64,000 bases of DNA from Antedon mediterranea (GCF_964355755.1 NC_092673.1:12281001-12345000), one strand, 5' to 3'; shown: positions 1 to 13,330, counted from the first letter of the stretch. Numbers and translations: made by a program. The notes: generated by a model not told the origin, from the letters alone.

Positions 1-505
1 AATTTAAACTTCTTAAAATTGCGGATATCAATAGGTACCAAATTGGGCTTTTCATGTATAATGTTACTACTAATCAGGACGTGCGTTTTTCATCGCTCTT
101 TATTAAAAATGGTTCTTACCATTATTATAATACAAGATCTAAAGACAAAATGAGACTCAGAAAACGTAATCGTACTTCTACTAGTTTTACTGTGTCATGT
201 GTGGGACCTAAATTGTGGAATGACTTGAATTACGAACTACAAAGTACCAAATCAATATTTATATTTAAATCATTGTTTAAAGAACATTTATTATCATTTT
301 ACAAATAATTTTAAAATAATACTTGTTGCAGGATTTAGCTTTTTTTATCATTTATGTTTTAGTTTTAGGCTAGTTAGGGACGTAGGGGGACACAATTAAT
401 CAAGCTCTTTTGAGTTTTTATGTGTTTCCTTTTCATTTTTTTTTTTATGTTCTCATATATTGTTGTATATTTTCATGATTGATGATGAATAAAGAATATT
501 TGAAT
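1..505 (+). pseudogene. 3' end of a non-LTR (LINE) retrotransposon
   Basis: The reading frame at 54-308 encodes the C-terminal tail typical of jockey/CR1-group LINE reverse transcriptases: a YNTRSK motif near residue 26, then a basic stretch, GPKLWNDL near residue 51 and a terminal FK..F..HLL helix. It is followed by an AT-rich 3' UTR ending in AATAAAG and a short TTTGAAT microsatellite (about 488-512), the usual 3' tail of such elements. The 5' part lies outside the window. The same C-terminal layout recurs in the intact ORF ending at 23547, so it may be a related family. Not a host gene. Confidence 0.72.
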
Positions 506-512
506 TTGAATT

Positions 513-2010
513 TGTATTAAATAAAATCACCTGACTAAACACAGGTTATTACGTAAACCCACCAACCCCCTCACCCACCCCTTTTCAATTTACTTAATGT
601 AGCAATGTTGATAACATAGTATATACCACCATGCCAGGTTCTATGAATCATTAGAGACCTGGGTTGGAACAAACTACTGAGTATTAATTAATCAATGTGA
701 TTGTTTTGTGATTAGAAATTATAATATAAATATTGAACCCGGATACCACATATCTTTGCACCAGTAGTAACGTACTGTACTGTTACTACAGGAAGATTTT
801 TGTAACAATATAGACACATTATTAAGTTATAATCTAAAAACATAATAACCTAATATTAATATTTATAAATTTGTTATAAATGTAATATCTCAAGTATATG
901 TAGTGTTTCCCATGAAATGCAGTACCTCAAATGTACAGATGTGTAAAAAGTAAAAATGTTTATGGAGGGCAAAACAGCATAATTATGGCAGTAATTTTAA
1001 AAGTCTTGAAACTGACAATTACATCTGAATACATTATACACTTTAAGAACTGTAGTAAAGATCATAAGTTTATTAGAAAAAGAACAAAATCAATCTTTTA
1101 CAATTGTTTAAGATAGAAAATAAGTAAACAGATATATTAAATATCAATGGGTAGACATAATGACTTAACAAAAACAATTATAAAAGGTAAACAATATGTT
1201 TGTAAACAGTTGATATAACAGGAAATAATGTTAAAGGGTAGGCAATACATATAAACAATCTTTTTTTTAATGTTTAAAAAAACAATCTGAAGTTATTGAA
1301 TAATGAGGAATAGAAACAAATATGAATAATACGTTTAACAATGATTAAATAAATTAATGTTAAAATAGGAACTAATTAAAACAGCAATAATTTGAAAATA
1401 GTGTTGTATGACATACACTTTTAATGTTATAATTATTATGTACAATGTCTTGTAAAGAAGTGTAATAAATGAAGAAATAAAGTGGGATGAACCAAGAAAG
1501 GAAAAATATACATTATAAGTAGAAATTTTCGAAAGACCAGGTATCACATTATACTGTTTTCCAAAGATATATTACACCTTTTTTACACTTAACTATCAAT
1601 TTTTATGGTAAATTGGTTTTTTTTTAATTGTTCTTGTACGTAATACAACAATTTCTTTTAAAAATAGTATTAAAATATTGTATTAAAAAAATTCAAATGG
1701 CTCCAAAATTGAAAAGCTCTACTGAAGGGCATTCTATGTCCAATGCTACAGAACGGAGTCTAGGAATTGTGTGCCGGTATATTCCTTTTTAAAATTTATT
1801 CAAATGATATATATATTTGAAATTTGACTTTCGCGATTTCCAAAACTTTCAGGAGTGGGAGAATTCAGATGTAGGGATGAGATGAACAACTTTTTTTTAC
1901 ATGGCCTTATTCCATTTATTTTTTATAATAATTTATGTTAAAAATATACAATCACTTGAAAATTATCACAAACTATTTTGTACACTATTATATATTACAC
2001 ATATAACTGT
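513..2010. other. AT-rich intergenic, nothing recognised
   Basis: No ORF with family-like composition and no splice-consistent exon seen. Contains runs of A/T and scattered short palindromes only. Confidence 0.5.
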
Positions 2011-2395
2011 ATAGAGTTCATCTATATATAAATTTACGTAAGGGCAAAATTCGGTAAATCGCGCGTTATTTCTAGAATGTTTACTCGATGGTATATAAAG
2101 TTGGTTAGAACTCTCGGTACTGATTTTAACCACCTGATGTAACCCTGTTTACTAATTAAATTGAGTTAGATAATTAGTTATTGACAATTAAAACGAATTT
2201 AGGTTCAACGATTTGCCCCAAATAGGGGCGTTTTTCGATCGTGGTATACACTGTCTAATGGATGTCCGTCTTGAAAAATACCCACAGACAATAATACGAG
2301 GATGCTTCGCATTTTCCTATCTCCTCCTACGATAATTGTTTTTAATGGCTGAAAACCGGTTGAACAGCTCGAGTACAGCATCATAATGTTGAAGA
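2011..2395. repeat. Interspersed repeat, copy 1
   Basis: This stretch recurs at 40085-40700 with the same order of blocks: ATATATAAATTTACGTAAGG, a GGTATATAAAGTTGGTT block, TTAACCACCT, GATTTGCCCCAAATAGGGG and ACGAGGATGCTTCGCATT. No coding potential was recognised. Family unknown. Confidence 0.7.
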
Positions 2396-2624
2396 CAGGC
2401 CGCTTTTCTTTAAAAAATACTATTTTGATAGATTTAATATACGTTTATACAAATTTATTGATTTGCGATGAATGGAATATTCCAATCTTTGTTCCACAAG
2501 TGTCTATTCCCTCAGGCGTCGTAAAGGCAAGTACTGTATACTCATAACAGAAATTCGATCCATTTTTTTTTCAATCTGTGCTGCAGAGGTTGGATATAAT
2601 TTTTTTCTAACGGATAATGAGCTA

Positions 2625-2730
2625 CCCACAGACAATAATACGAGGATGCTTCGCATTTTCCTATCTCCTCCTACGATAATTGTTTTTAATGGCTGAAAAC
2701 CGGTTGAACAGCTTGAGTACAGCATCTTTC
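2625..2730. repeat. Partial tandem-like copy of the 2.0-2.4 kb repeat
   Basis: The block from CCCACAGACAATAATACGAG through ACCGGTTGAACAGC at about 2280-2385 is repeated almost perfectly here (one visible difference, CTCGAG versus CTTGAG). Only the distal third of the repeat is duplicated. Confidence 0.75.
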
Positions 2731-3381
2731 TAGTTACAAAAATTCATCAAAATACCTTATAATTCCTTGTTATTTTACAGAAGATACAATTACGTTTTAA
2801 CATTTGTAATAATTATGTTCCATATACTGATATTTTTTTGAATAAAATATTATTCTGGTTTTCCTGGGAAAATGTTTTGAAATAATTTGTAATATATGGA
2901 GAATCGAAAACTATTTATTATTTTATAATTTTGTTTACAAATTACTACAGGTACAGTATATTATTGTATTTTACAATCATGTATTTCATTTAATTTCATT
3001 TAAATTTCAAGGAAAAAAAAAACATTTTTGTTTTTTTTTTCGTATATTGGTAATGTTTGTTTTCTAAACCTAAGCAGTTTACATCCGCGTTATTTGTTAG
3101 GGCTGAGGTGAGAAAATGAACTACAAATAGTAAGCCAGAAATTTCACTCTTCTTATACTAACAATCACGGTAGTGGTAGGTAGGCTCAACATCAAGTGCA
3201 CATTTCGGGAGGTGGAATTAAATTAGGAAATGACATTTAGCTGCCTCATTGTTTTACATTGTTCTTTCCATGTTTTTGTTTGGCAAAAAAATAATAATGA
3301 TAGTTTGTGAAAAAAAATTGAATGTATAATAAATAATCTGCGCACAAAACATATACCTATATTCAATTTATATTAAATGAA
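2731..3381. other. Region 3' of MAN1B1
   Basis: Lies downstream of the MAN1B1 stop codon on the minus strand and probably includes its 3' UTR. An AATAAA on the minus strand is visible near 2914 but it was not possible to decide whether it is the signal used. No other gene seen. Confidence 0.35.
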
Positions 3382-6300
3382 TTATTGCACAATTTTTCCT
3401 TGTGAATCACGAATTGGTAAAGGATGAGCTTCCGTATTAAATACATACTTATCAAAAGAAATCAAGTTCTCATCGTCACTAAATAATAAGAAGAAGTATT
3501 TTAAGGTTTCTCCTAAAAAGAAGCTTTCCATTTTGTCGCGAATTCCTGGATCTTTCACATTCTGAACATTCCCTATTGATGAATAGCCATGGGGTAGTTT
3601 TGTATGCTTTTCAAAGGCTTGAAAGATTTCCCATCCCCATTTTCGGTAGATTTCATCACCTGTAATTCGATACATATATAGCAGACTTTCGACAGTCTCT
3701 GGTCTCAAAAGGTTGTGTGCATCAGCAGGCTGTTAAAACAAGAAAACAAATATTGAAACGAAATTCAACAGATACAGAAATCCGAGCCAGCTCACCGGTA
3801 CAAACAGTGGTAACTTTTAAACCTGCTTGAATAAAAGGAATGTATACCTAATGTGTGTACTTAGTGTTTGTCTACTGCATTTGAAACAGCGACTATACTA
3901 ACCAATTTATTCTTGAAAAAAGGCAATAAAGCTATACTTTAATCATGAACCCAAATTAGATTTGCCCACAATGCCCAACAAAAAATCGTCAATCGATTCT
4001 AATAAAAAAAAGTTGTTACAAACCTTAATAATTATATCATCTCCTTTTGTTCCAGGAACCATATTAAAATGTGAAATTTCTGGGCTTAGTTTGGTTGCTG
4101 TACGTGCATATGTTTGATAGCATGTATGGATAAGGTCTTTAGCCATCTGTAGATGCCATTCATCAAGACCATTTTTGTAGCCGAGAGCCAACGTTCCAGG
4201 TAAAAAACAAGCTAAGTGATCCTAGATAAAGCAAGTCATGATAAACAACAGGAAACATGTTACAAATCCACCAACCAAGATGAGACAGAAAAAGTGAAGA
4301 ACCACAAGAAGAGACGGACTTCCCTAGTCAAAAAATGTTTTAGAGATTGTTACTGAGAGACTTTCCAGGTATATGAACATTTCAATTGTCAAAGTGGACA
4401 TTCATGTTGGCAATGCCACTGAAAAAATTTGAAAGTCGATGTGCCAGTCAGCTTGCGTATATGCATATCATACAAATCACGTCAACAAAGTGGCCATGCA
4501 AATCAAGTCCCTATATGACCCCAAATCATAAATACAATACAATTTTAATAAAAAAAGTAATCACCATTTTCGCAGAAAATCTTTCTCCACTCAGTAGTTC
4601 TCCAATAAAAGTTAATTTACTTGGTTCTGAAGTTCGAACTAATTTTTCTTTGGCTCCATTCATAGCATTTAAATAGTCATCAAGAAACCTAAGAATAAAA
4701 GAACAATCAGTATAACTGTAGAAACAATTTATTAATAATAGTATACACTATAGAAGAACAGGTAATGTTAACAAATAGATATGAATTACACTTCTCATAG
4801 GCAATAAAAACAGTTTTAGTATTATCAATCAATAAAAAAAAAAGTAGAATAGAACCTCTATTGAAGGGAACCAAGAAAGTGTCTCCTAATATGGATTGGC
4901 TTTAGTGTTTATTAACTTCACAGGAATGTGTCCTTAACAGGTGTCCTCGTAATAGAACCGTCCCAAAAAAGAGACTACTACATATTACAGTACCTTCTAC
5001 CGTTTAAATCTACATTATAATTTGAGTAAGGGAAAAAAGGTTTGTTTGTAAAACTTGTTAGTGGGTGAACAGATGGCACTCTAATATATATGTAGTTCCA
5101 TGTAAAATTTTTGTATTTGTTTTTAAACGGTTTTAATTTTCATTCAATAACATAAATTTTACAAGAACACACAAAAACATACAACTAGGTGTACAAGCCC
5201 ACGCTATTCCATATGGTATTACTTTCTTCCCACCGGCAGGAGAGACACATTCTCCAAATCAGTCAGTTTTCAAGGTTTAGTTGGGTAAAGTTACACCACC
5301 ATTGTTGAATTTTGTTCTGATATCACAATTAACGCTACCCTTCCCCTCCCCTGTTTAATATAACACCAAATAATAAGATTTATGCAAAATCAAGCTAGAT
5401 GGATTTTAAAGCTCAAGAAAGGATTTCAGAAATGTGTTGAGATACAACCGCATGTACTTAACAAAATCTCACACAACCAAGAAAAACAGTTCTTGGCAGA
5501 TAGCAGTGCCGATCTATATACAGTCAAACAAAACGTAATGTTGTTTCAGTTTCTTTTTATACTGATATGGATATAACAATATATTCAAATATATTGAGGT
5601 GTAACTTCGCTTAGACCTGTATCAAACAAAAAGAAATTAGGTAAGAAAAACTTAGGTGCTCCGTCAAACATCTTTACATTTTTTTTAAAGGTATATAATT
5701 ACGATGTAAACCAATTGATTATATTCCACTCAATTTTATAATAAGATAGGGAAAGTTGATTGTGTTATGTTATAATAGGGGAGGGGATACTTTGTAGTGC
5801 ATCGTCATTTCCACGTCATTTGTTGTACGAAAATACTATCAAATTGTACACTGTAATTGTGTTTTATAAAACAAGATTAGAGCATTTAAATCTTTAATAC
5901 AAAATAATAATTATTCAATACTATACAGTAATAATAGGTTGTCCTACTTACATTGTTTCACTTTTACTTGTCTGAATCCACTGCTTTAGCAAATATTCAT
6001 AATAACTATCGCCTCGAGCACCAAAAGTAACGGTAGAGCGAGCACGAAACTGTCCATTGTTTGCATTGATGAAGATCGGTACAAGACCATTAGCTTTTGG
6101 AAGATTATGAATATGTGTACTGACTTTATCTACAGCCTCTTTATACCTCATATCTCCAGTTGTAAAACTTAAGTCTCTAAACTCCAACTGAATGGTAGTC
6201 ACCTCAGATACTGTGCTGTCTGGACCCCACTTAGGCGCCTTGGCAACTCCAGTCATTAAGTTCACATCTGCATATGGTATACTAGACTTGCTTCCAAAAC

Positions 6301-9300
6301 AAGGTAATAATTCATTTCCAAGTAATATCTGTTTAAAAATAAATTAGATACACTAAAAAGTACAGTGAAGTTTGTTCACACTGCCCAAAAAAAACATTAT
6401 ACTGGAGATCCACAATCTAAATGTTAATTACCTACAATATAGTCGAACAAAAAATTTTTAATTAAATCAAAAAATATTCATTAAAAGAATGTGTAAGAAA
6501 TATACCATTTTCAAAAGAATGTTTTCATTTTTTGAATTCAAAGAGTTGAAAGATCATGACTAAATTGCACAATTAATGAGTTTAAAGATGATTGGAGCAA
6601 GTTGAATTGACAGTATAAGACATAGACATTATAAAAACACATATTGTAATTACAAACGCTATTTCTATCTTGATTTAAATGTTGAAGGATACCTTTTAAA
6701 AGGCGGCCCATGTGGTCGGTTAATTTCAACAACATCAGAGGTAAAATTACAGTGTGTCTTGTTTTTATAATTTGTAAAATATTGTTTATCTTACCGCTTT
6801 TTCCAAAAATACAGGTTCATCAGACAAATGATAAGCTGATAATAATCCCCCTAAAACTCGTATTGTAGTTTCAAATAAATTCACATCCTTACGTGGCTTA
6901 ATATTCATATCATTAGCAACCCAATCTCTTGCCTCTAAAAACTCTGTTAAGTAAAATTTTCAATGAAAAACTGATTTTTCCAATAAACTATTGTTTTGTT
7001 TTTAAAATTTCATAATAATAATATACTATATTTTATATAATAAGTATTGATTGACAAGAGGCAATAGCACAAGGTTTTATAAAATTGCAAGATGATGCTT
7101 TACTTTTTTCTGCAAAAAATTAGGACAAACACAGGCTTGAAAGTCCTGCTATTCATTACTCTGCAGGGCATACAACTACTACGTTTCATTATAATATTCT
7201 AATCTGCTAAAAGAATAAAAGTTTAGTTTAGAATGTTGAATTACCTTTTTTTAATCCCAAAAGAATCATTGTATCTAAGGAGTCAATTAATGTCAAGCCT
7301 AGGTTAAACCATTCATTCCAAGACTTTGAGACTGGCTTGAGTTCATCATGTCCCCAAGCATAGGCTTTGTATGCCTTCCATGCATGTTGGAAGGCTGCTA
7401 GTACTGCTTCTTGCTTTTTATTTTGAGGGCCTAAATAAAAATAAAAAATTAGATTTTACCTTGATCACCTTGACGAATAAATTGGTAGGGTAAGAAAAGA
7501 GAAATCAAAGAATCTAATTTTCACCACTATGGCACTTGTGAATACTGTCCAGGCGGGCCTTGCGCCTTAAATTGCAGGGGAACAGTGCGGTGGTGTTTGA
7601 ATCATCTTTATTTTTTTGTCATTAACAGGTTGTCTTTAGTTAGCCTATTTCCTGTTCAGAGTCTAGATAAGTTTAATAATCAACAAACACTCAAATCGCT
7701 CTGATCTTTACAAAATAGCGCTATATAAATGTCGCATAGATAGAAAGATAGATTTTGACCAAATCAATCAATCAATTTTTTTATGCTGTAATTGCCAGTT
7801 ACCATTTATCTCTATTATAGTCGCTAAAAAAAAAACAGGTTGCTTAATTTCCAAGTCCCTTATCCATATTGTAATGTAATGATATAGATTTATAATTGAA
7901 GAATCAACCTTTGTATTAGAATTCAACAGATTAATTGTTTAAAAAGATTATTAATGATAAACAGATTAGTGGATCGCCAACACGATTCATAAAACGTTAT
8001 AATGTATATGCAAAAAGTTACTGATTTAATTTTGTTTGCAAGAATTTTTTATAACTATGACATTTCCTAATTAATGATAGCATAGTCTACGTGTTTGATG
8101 ACATTTGTTTAGTAATGATTTGATTTCAGTTAAAAGTGAATTGATTTATGATTAAGTTTTGATTTTGTAACAATTTTGATAATGATTAATTTTGAATTTT
8201 GATGATCAATATTGAAATATTTAATATTTTAAGTGATTAAGTTTGATAATTTGACTCAATTATTGATTTTAGGTTAATCAGCCACAGTTTATATTTAATT
8301 GATTGATTGATTTATGTTCAATAAAGGCCAATAAAATGCAATAAGTTGTTGAATATATATTCAATGTATCATATTATTCTTTAAGTTTTATATTTTTATT
8401 TTAACCGATTTATGTTTGATTTATGCAAATCCCATTATTATAGATTATAGTACATAATTAACAGAGTGGCCTTCCTGACCGATGTTCTTTAGGGAAACCC
8501 CACCGTTGTGATGTCTTATTTCTTATTGATCTTGAACAACACTTTTGTTTTTTATTCACCAAATTTGTTTCCAACCTTTGTAATCCTTGCATTTTTATAC
8601 CAAATTAATATTTTTAATTTTAACATTTTTTAAAAAAAGATAGAAGAGAGAGTGAAAGCGATAAGGTTACACTTCAGAGTCAATGGTTTTGACTAACTCA
8701 ATTTTGCTTATACAGTATGTATAATGCTTTTTTTCTTTTATATAACTTTAAGTTTGCATGCCACTATTATAACCATTTTTATATTTTAAATAGATTATTA
8801 CAAAAAAAAAGAGGAACCGGAGGGTTTTAATATGATGATATATTTATAATTGAAGAATCAACCTTTGTATCACAATTCAATTGAGTTCATCAATTTGTCC
8901 CAGAAAGGTCCAGAGAAGAGATTGTCCAATTAAGGTCCATTAGGCATAATAATTAGATCCCCAAAGAAAACAGTTGATTTGACCTATGATCTCTCCCATC
9001 GTTAAACTATTAGAGATTGTCACTTTTTAAGCAGATTCAACAGGGCCAATTCGTCAATGGTGGCGTCGTGCCGGTATCGTTAACGGCATATACCCATTCT
9101 CATCGGACTATCATGCCGGAAATATAACCGGTATATACCGGCTTTCTGTGAGAAAGGAGTCGGGCATATTCGGCCAATAAAAAGTTTCTGACAAAATAAT
9201 TATTGAGGGCGTCCTTTATTGTTATTATTTTTTTCTAGCGATATATGGCGGCGATTTTTAAGTTACAGATTATTATCTTCCTTTATAGCATATTTATGCA

Positions 9301-11746
9301 ATACATGCTATGTACAGTATATTGTGCATATATTATACAGGTACAGCAATTAATTAGCCGTCATCGGCAATCTGTAAAGCACCTTAGAAGGCTGTACAAT
9401 TTACAAGGCGACGAAGGGTCAGGCACCAACAAAGAGCTATGGCCTAGCCTAGGCCTATAGATTATGCTACAAATTTCTTCTTGTCCCCTTATTTAAGCAG
9501 TTCTCTTATCTCATTATCCCTCCAGTTCAACATTATTATTATTATTGTTAATTGAATTGAATCGGCGCCAAAGTGATACACTTGACCGCGCAAGGTGTCA
9601 AAGCCTCGACGGGGAATTAAATATAACGGCGTTACGTTCTCACAGAATGCCCGTCTGGCATTGCGGGGAATATCCCTAGAATATTACTAGGTCTAAAGCA
9701 GGTCATGTCGATGCCGGCATGATGCCAAGACGACCCGTTCTCACAGAAAACCATACTGGCATGGTAATGGTATATTCCCGCAATATTCCTGGCACACAGC
9801 TCTGTGAGAAAGGGGCTTATGTTACAGTTCTGATATAAGGCTGTGCGGGTTCTTTTGTTCGTTGTGTTTAAGCTCTTGCTATGTTCTTATTTTGTAAGTA
9901 CTAAGCTTAACTTGTATATATGTATAAGCAACTGATTTACCATATGTTAACTATAATCATGCTTACAATTAATGAAACTTGCATTTACTATATTTATCTT
10001 AGATTCAGAGGTATAATAGTCAGGAGTTGTTATCACGAGTTGATGCTGTGTCATATGTTTGGTGTTGTATAACTTGAGGTACTATTATATTGTGATTGTT
10101 CGTTGTTGGATTGGTACATTATTTACTTACTGATATAATTGACTGTTAGATACAGTGGTTGTTACTTGTTTATTCATATTTTGCAGGGCTTGAATTCTTG
10201 TATTTGAAATAATTTGTATAATGATTTGATGCTGGAGTACAATACGAAACTAATAAATCGGATAGAAGGAAAGAATCAAAGTGTATTCTCCTTTATTTGT
10301 TTGGAACCACGACATTACACCGTACTGAATAAGCAACTGTGATATTCAATCAACCAAGCGAGTAGAGTCTTTAATGCAGTTCAACCTCACACATTATATT
10401 CAATATAATCGCTTCTCTAGGAATTCCCTTAAAATGTTTCCTGTTGTTGAATTACACAGGTTTATTTTAGTAGCTTACCATATTTTGGTTGATGTTTGAT
10501 TGGAATTTTATGGTTCTCATTCTGCTTCTCATCTTCTCCATCATCTTCATCATCATCTCCACCAGGTTGATGAATCACTGGTTCATCGACATTATTATCT
10601 TGATCAACCTAAAAAATGTCACTTAAGTCTTAATCTCTGTCTACATGATGATGTCATATCGGTATAGGCACATCACATTTTTTTGTCAAACTTGTTTGAT
10701 AATCTGTATCAAAATTTATGTGACAAAAAATGTTACGTACTTATATAATGGACATGATGATGTCATATCACTACCATATTTGGTCATATCAATACCATAT
10801 TTGGGCATAACACAACTATATTTGGCAACATCACGTTTTTTTTAAACGTTAATATTGTTCCTGTCAAATCTGCCAACTCAACGCATCTCAACGATCGACA
10901 GGAAAACAGGCATTAAAGAATACAATAATATATGGGGTCTCTGTTTTAAAAATCTTGAAAATAAATCCATTTAGAACACATATTGAGAGTTTTAGATGGA
11001 TCTCTTCTCGATGAAAGAACTAGAACTTAGCTCAGCAGAGACAAAGCGCCTAAGATTTTTTTTTTTATAGTAAAATAAGATTTAACGAAATCAAGTTTGT
11101 AATCCAAAACCAAATTTGGCAATTTTAAGATCCTATCTTTCATATTATTTAATTAACGATTCTGACAAAATCAATCAATCAATACTGTATATCTTTTAAA
11201 AATCAATTATCTTTATTTAAATAAATATGCATATAACTGCTCATTCATCATAGTGACAACAATTCAAAATTAACAATTACCTCATTCACTGTATCTGGAT
11301 GGTTTACATTTGCTATATCTTCTTTGTTTCTGTCAGCCTTTTTACCAGGCTTTAAAAAAATGTAAAAAGATAGGCAAGTACAGTAAAAACAAAAGATAGG
11401 CAAGTACAGTAAAAACAAAAGATAGGCAAGTACAGTAAAAACAAAAGATAGGCAAGTACAGTAAAAACAAAGGCAATTGTTTTAATAGTAAATATAACCA
11501 TAACAAGTTTTAATTGCATTGAAGTTATTCCTATAGTGTATTAAAAAATTAACAAACCTGGCCATCATTCTCAAAATGAACATAATCTTCACCTACACCA
11601 TAATCCCAAGGTGGTGCTTTTACTGCATTTTCCATACCAGACGTTGATGCCTTTCTATGTAACAATATGTATATACATAAAACTATACCTATAGCTAACA
11701 GGAAGGAGATTATATTCTTCTGAAGTCGAGACATTCTGCGCCAAAC
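3382..11746 (-). CDS. MAN1B1: Endoplasmic reticulum mannosyl-oligosaccharide 1,2-alpha-mannosidase (GH47), 5' partial
   Basis: Type II ER membrane glycosidase that trims alpha-1,2-mannose from N-glycans in glycoprotein quality control. Nine phase-consistent exons join into 589 codons: 11746-11558, 11349-11281, 10608-10479, 7430-7245, 6943-6795, 6328-5952, 4688-4565, 4221-4024, 3729-3382. All have AG acceptors and GT donors. Seen: a membrane anchor ([15 protein letters not shown]), an acidic linker encoded by exons 2-3, then the GH47 domain with [19 protein letters not shown] (acid Glu and Arg), [13 protein letters not shown] (catalytic Asp), LRPETVES (base Glu) and the Ca2+ Thr in [11 protein letters not shown] just before the stop. 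GYSSIGNV and [14 protein letters not shown] favour MAN1B1 over Golgi MAN1A paralogues. The first listed exon follows a strong polypyrimidine-AAG acceptor, so it is probably internal; an ATG at 11734 could instead be the start. An upstream exon for the rest of the cytoplasmic tail was not found. Confidence 0.93.
7431..10478. other. Large MAN1B1 intron with repeat debris
   Basis: A 3 kb intron between the acidic-linker exon and the start of the GH47 domain. It holds a SINE/LINE-type tail (GCGCTATATAAATG near 7722), a ~40 bp block beginning ATAATTGAAGAATCAACC present twice (near 7890 and 8846), a TTCTCACAGAA repeat cluster (9040-9830) and otherwise AT-rich sequence. No gene seen. Confidence 0.55.
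9040..9830. repeat. Cluster of CCGGTAT-rich repeats with TTCTCACAGAA ends
   Basis: Several segments bounded by TTCTCACAGAA or its complement TTCTGTGAGAAAGG occur near 9150, 9632, 9752 and 9805. They enclose CCGG/GGCAT palindromes. Looks like one or more small MITEs, but exact ends could not be fixed. Confidence 0.45.
10636..10880. repeat. ATGATGATGTCATATC / TTTGACA-type repeat
   Basis: Contains ATGATGTCATATC twice plus CACATCACATTTTTTTGTCAAAC. The same words (CACATCACATTTTTGAT, TTTGACAAAAAAAGTGTGATG) form the compact palindromic MITE at 35667-35772, so this is probably a longer or composite relative. Lies in a MAN1B1 intron. Confidence 0.45.
11364..11475. repeat. 26 bp minisatellite
   Basis: About four near-perfect copies of GATAGGCAAGTACAGTAAAA plus a short A-rich end, period 26 bp, in the intron between the first two listed MAN1B1 exons. 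Confidence 0.9.
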
Positions 11747-11871
11747 CTTGAGAGAAGAAAAATATTTACTAATTCTCAATGCTATTTTTAATTGACAAAA
11801 TGTAAACTGGCTGTTTTAATACTTTATTGTATTGATTCAGCTAAGCTTGTTGTTTTTTTTAAAATTGTATC

Positions 11872-12371
11872 TCAGCCACTGGCTTGGGGTGAATGAATTA
11901 GGACGTGACGATCGGACATGTGGGGCAAGAAAGCCTTTAGAGTCCTTTCGACTGCCCAAAGTTCTAGGAGGTTGGTGTGGGCGCGCCTCCTTCGATGTCC
12001 AGACACTGGAGGCCCGTATTGCCTTGGAGCAACCGCCCGCCCTCTATGGATGTCCAGCATTGATTTTTTAATTGGCACTCCCAGCCATTCGTAAGCCGTC
12101 TGAGCACGAGCAGTGATTAGATTGCATACTGCACTCATTGCAGACACTATTCGTTGTTGGGATGGACACGGCATCCCCGTAACGAGAAAAAACCACGGCA
12201 GCATTCTTACCATGCATGTAAACATGCGAGGAGCCGTGAGGCCGAACGTGGATTCTGAAACTCAACCCGCATTGATCTGCCTCAGCGATATGGACGTGAA
12301 AGTATGTATCTTTCAGATCTATAAAGGCCGCCCAGTCTCCTCGTCTTAGCCCCAACAGGAAGGATGAGACC
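11872..12371 (-). pseudogene. DIRS/gypsy-like RT and RNase H relic, distal part
   Basis: Two overlapping minus-strand frames carry recognisable retroelement motifs: GDWAAFIDLKDTYFHVHI, a reverse transcriptase motif A region, then in another frame HTNLLELWAVERTLKAF followed by DRHVLI, the start of an RNase H-like domain. Frames shift between them, so it is inactive. It is separated from its proximal part (12776-13330) by an unrelated plus-strand LINE tail. The tyrosine recombinase that would prove DIRS rather than gypsy was not found. Confidence 0.6.
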
Positions 12372-12375
12372 GTCT

Positions 12376-12775
12376 CTGGGGTCTAGTTTGACAATTTTTA
12401 CGAACCTTATGTTTATGATTTAAGTTTTAAGTATAGAATACTAATATCACGCTTTAGATTATCGTGCCTTAATCTGTTGATTGAAAAGGGGCGACATTTA
12501 AAAATTAATCAATTATGTTTAGAAGATGAAAAACATCTTTTTTACTGTCCTTTTTATAAAAACATTAGGAAAAAATATGTGCCTTATTTAAATGTATACA
12601 TGTTAAAAAATATGTTTGTTTTATTTTAATGTATACATGTTAAAAAATATGTTTGTAAAATTCAAAAAGTCTTTTGCAACCTATTTATGTAAAGCTTATG
12701 AAAAGAGAAAAACCTTACGAAAATAATATAGATTATATTATGTGAAATGGGCCAGAGGCCATTGTTTATTGAATA
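12376..12775 (+). pseudogene. LINE C-terminal fragment inserted in the DIRS/gypsy-like relic
   Basis: Plus-strand translation from about 12415 gives SRFRLSCLNLLIEKGRHLKI, then CLEDEKHLFYCPFYKNIRKK. This is the terminal IE.GR ... C..EDE.H.L..C..Y..iR signature found at the 3' end of many LINE ORFs. A GAATAAATGG-type tail ends near 12775. A near-perfect ATGTATACATGTTAAAAAAT duplication occurs around 12590-12650. Confidence 0.6.
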
Positions 12776-13330
12776 AATGGAAGAAAAGAAAGTAAGGCCG
12801 TCCAGACGACCACAACTCTTTTGTGGCTCTGGCGGTATCCTTGTCGAGCGAGCTCCCCCAATTACCATATGTTTATTAACGCTAATACGATAGCTGTTTG
12901 CAATTGTGGAGAGAAACCACCTACTCTCCAGAAGGGTCTCCCACACTCAGGCAAACCATCTTAGGCGACCTCCCACTTGTCTGACCTTTGGAGGGACCAC
13001 CAGCACGTCACCAGTACTTGCAATCACTGTTACTTTGCAATCTTGGTGTTGGACATGCAGCCCTGTCTGATCCGCCTCGTGCAGGATAGAGATTATGGGC
13101 ATGAAAAAGGACTGAATTTTAAACAGACTTGTGGTGGCAGCCATGGAGGCTAATGATTGCACCCTCTTTTCATAGCAACCTCATCAGCAGCCAGCAGGGT
13201 ACAGGCCACATTACATCTGTGAGGGGAAAAGTCATGCGCCCACTATCGGTTGCTACCTTCAATATCCTGCTCAGCAAAGCATGCATAGTAACTGGAAATG
13301 ACCTTATTTCCGTAATCAACGATTGAGAAG
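12776..13330 (-). pseudogene. DIRS/gypsy-like relic, proximal RT part
   Basis: Minus-strand frames read QVGGRLRWFA, an in-frame stop, then VWETLLESRWFLSTIANSYR. The GGRL..F..W......W.L..I..GY pattern sits just before the RT palm in DIRS and gypsy elements. Upstream frames are broken. With 11872-12371 it forms one element split by a LINE tail. Confidence 0.5.

Noticed and set aside
4386-4676. 96-codon plus-strand ORF
   Set aside because: Its 3' part is the reverse strand of a MAN1B1 exon and the rest is intron.
11549-11779. Start of MAN1B1 at 11779
   Set aside because: The codon is TTG, and the sequence just inside it is a polypyrimidine tract plus AAG acceptor, so these codons are intronic.
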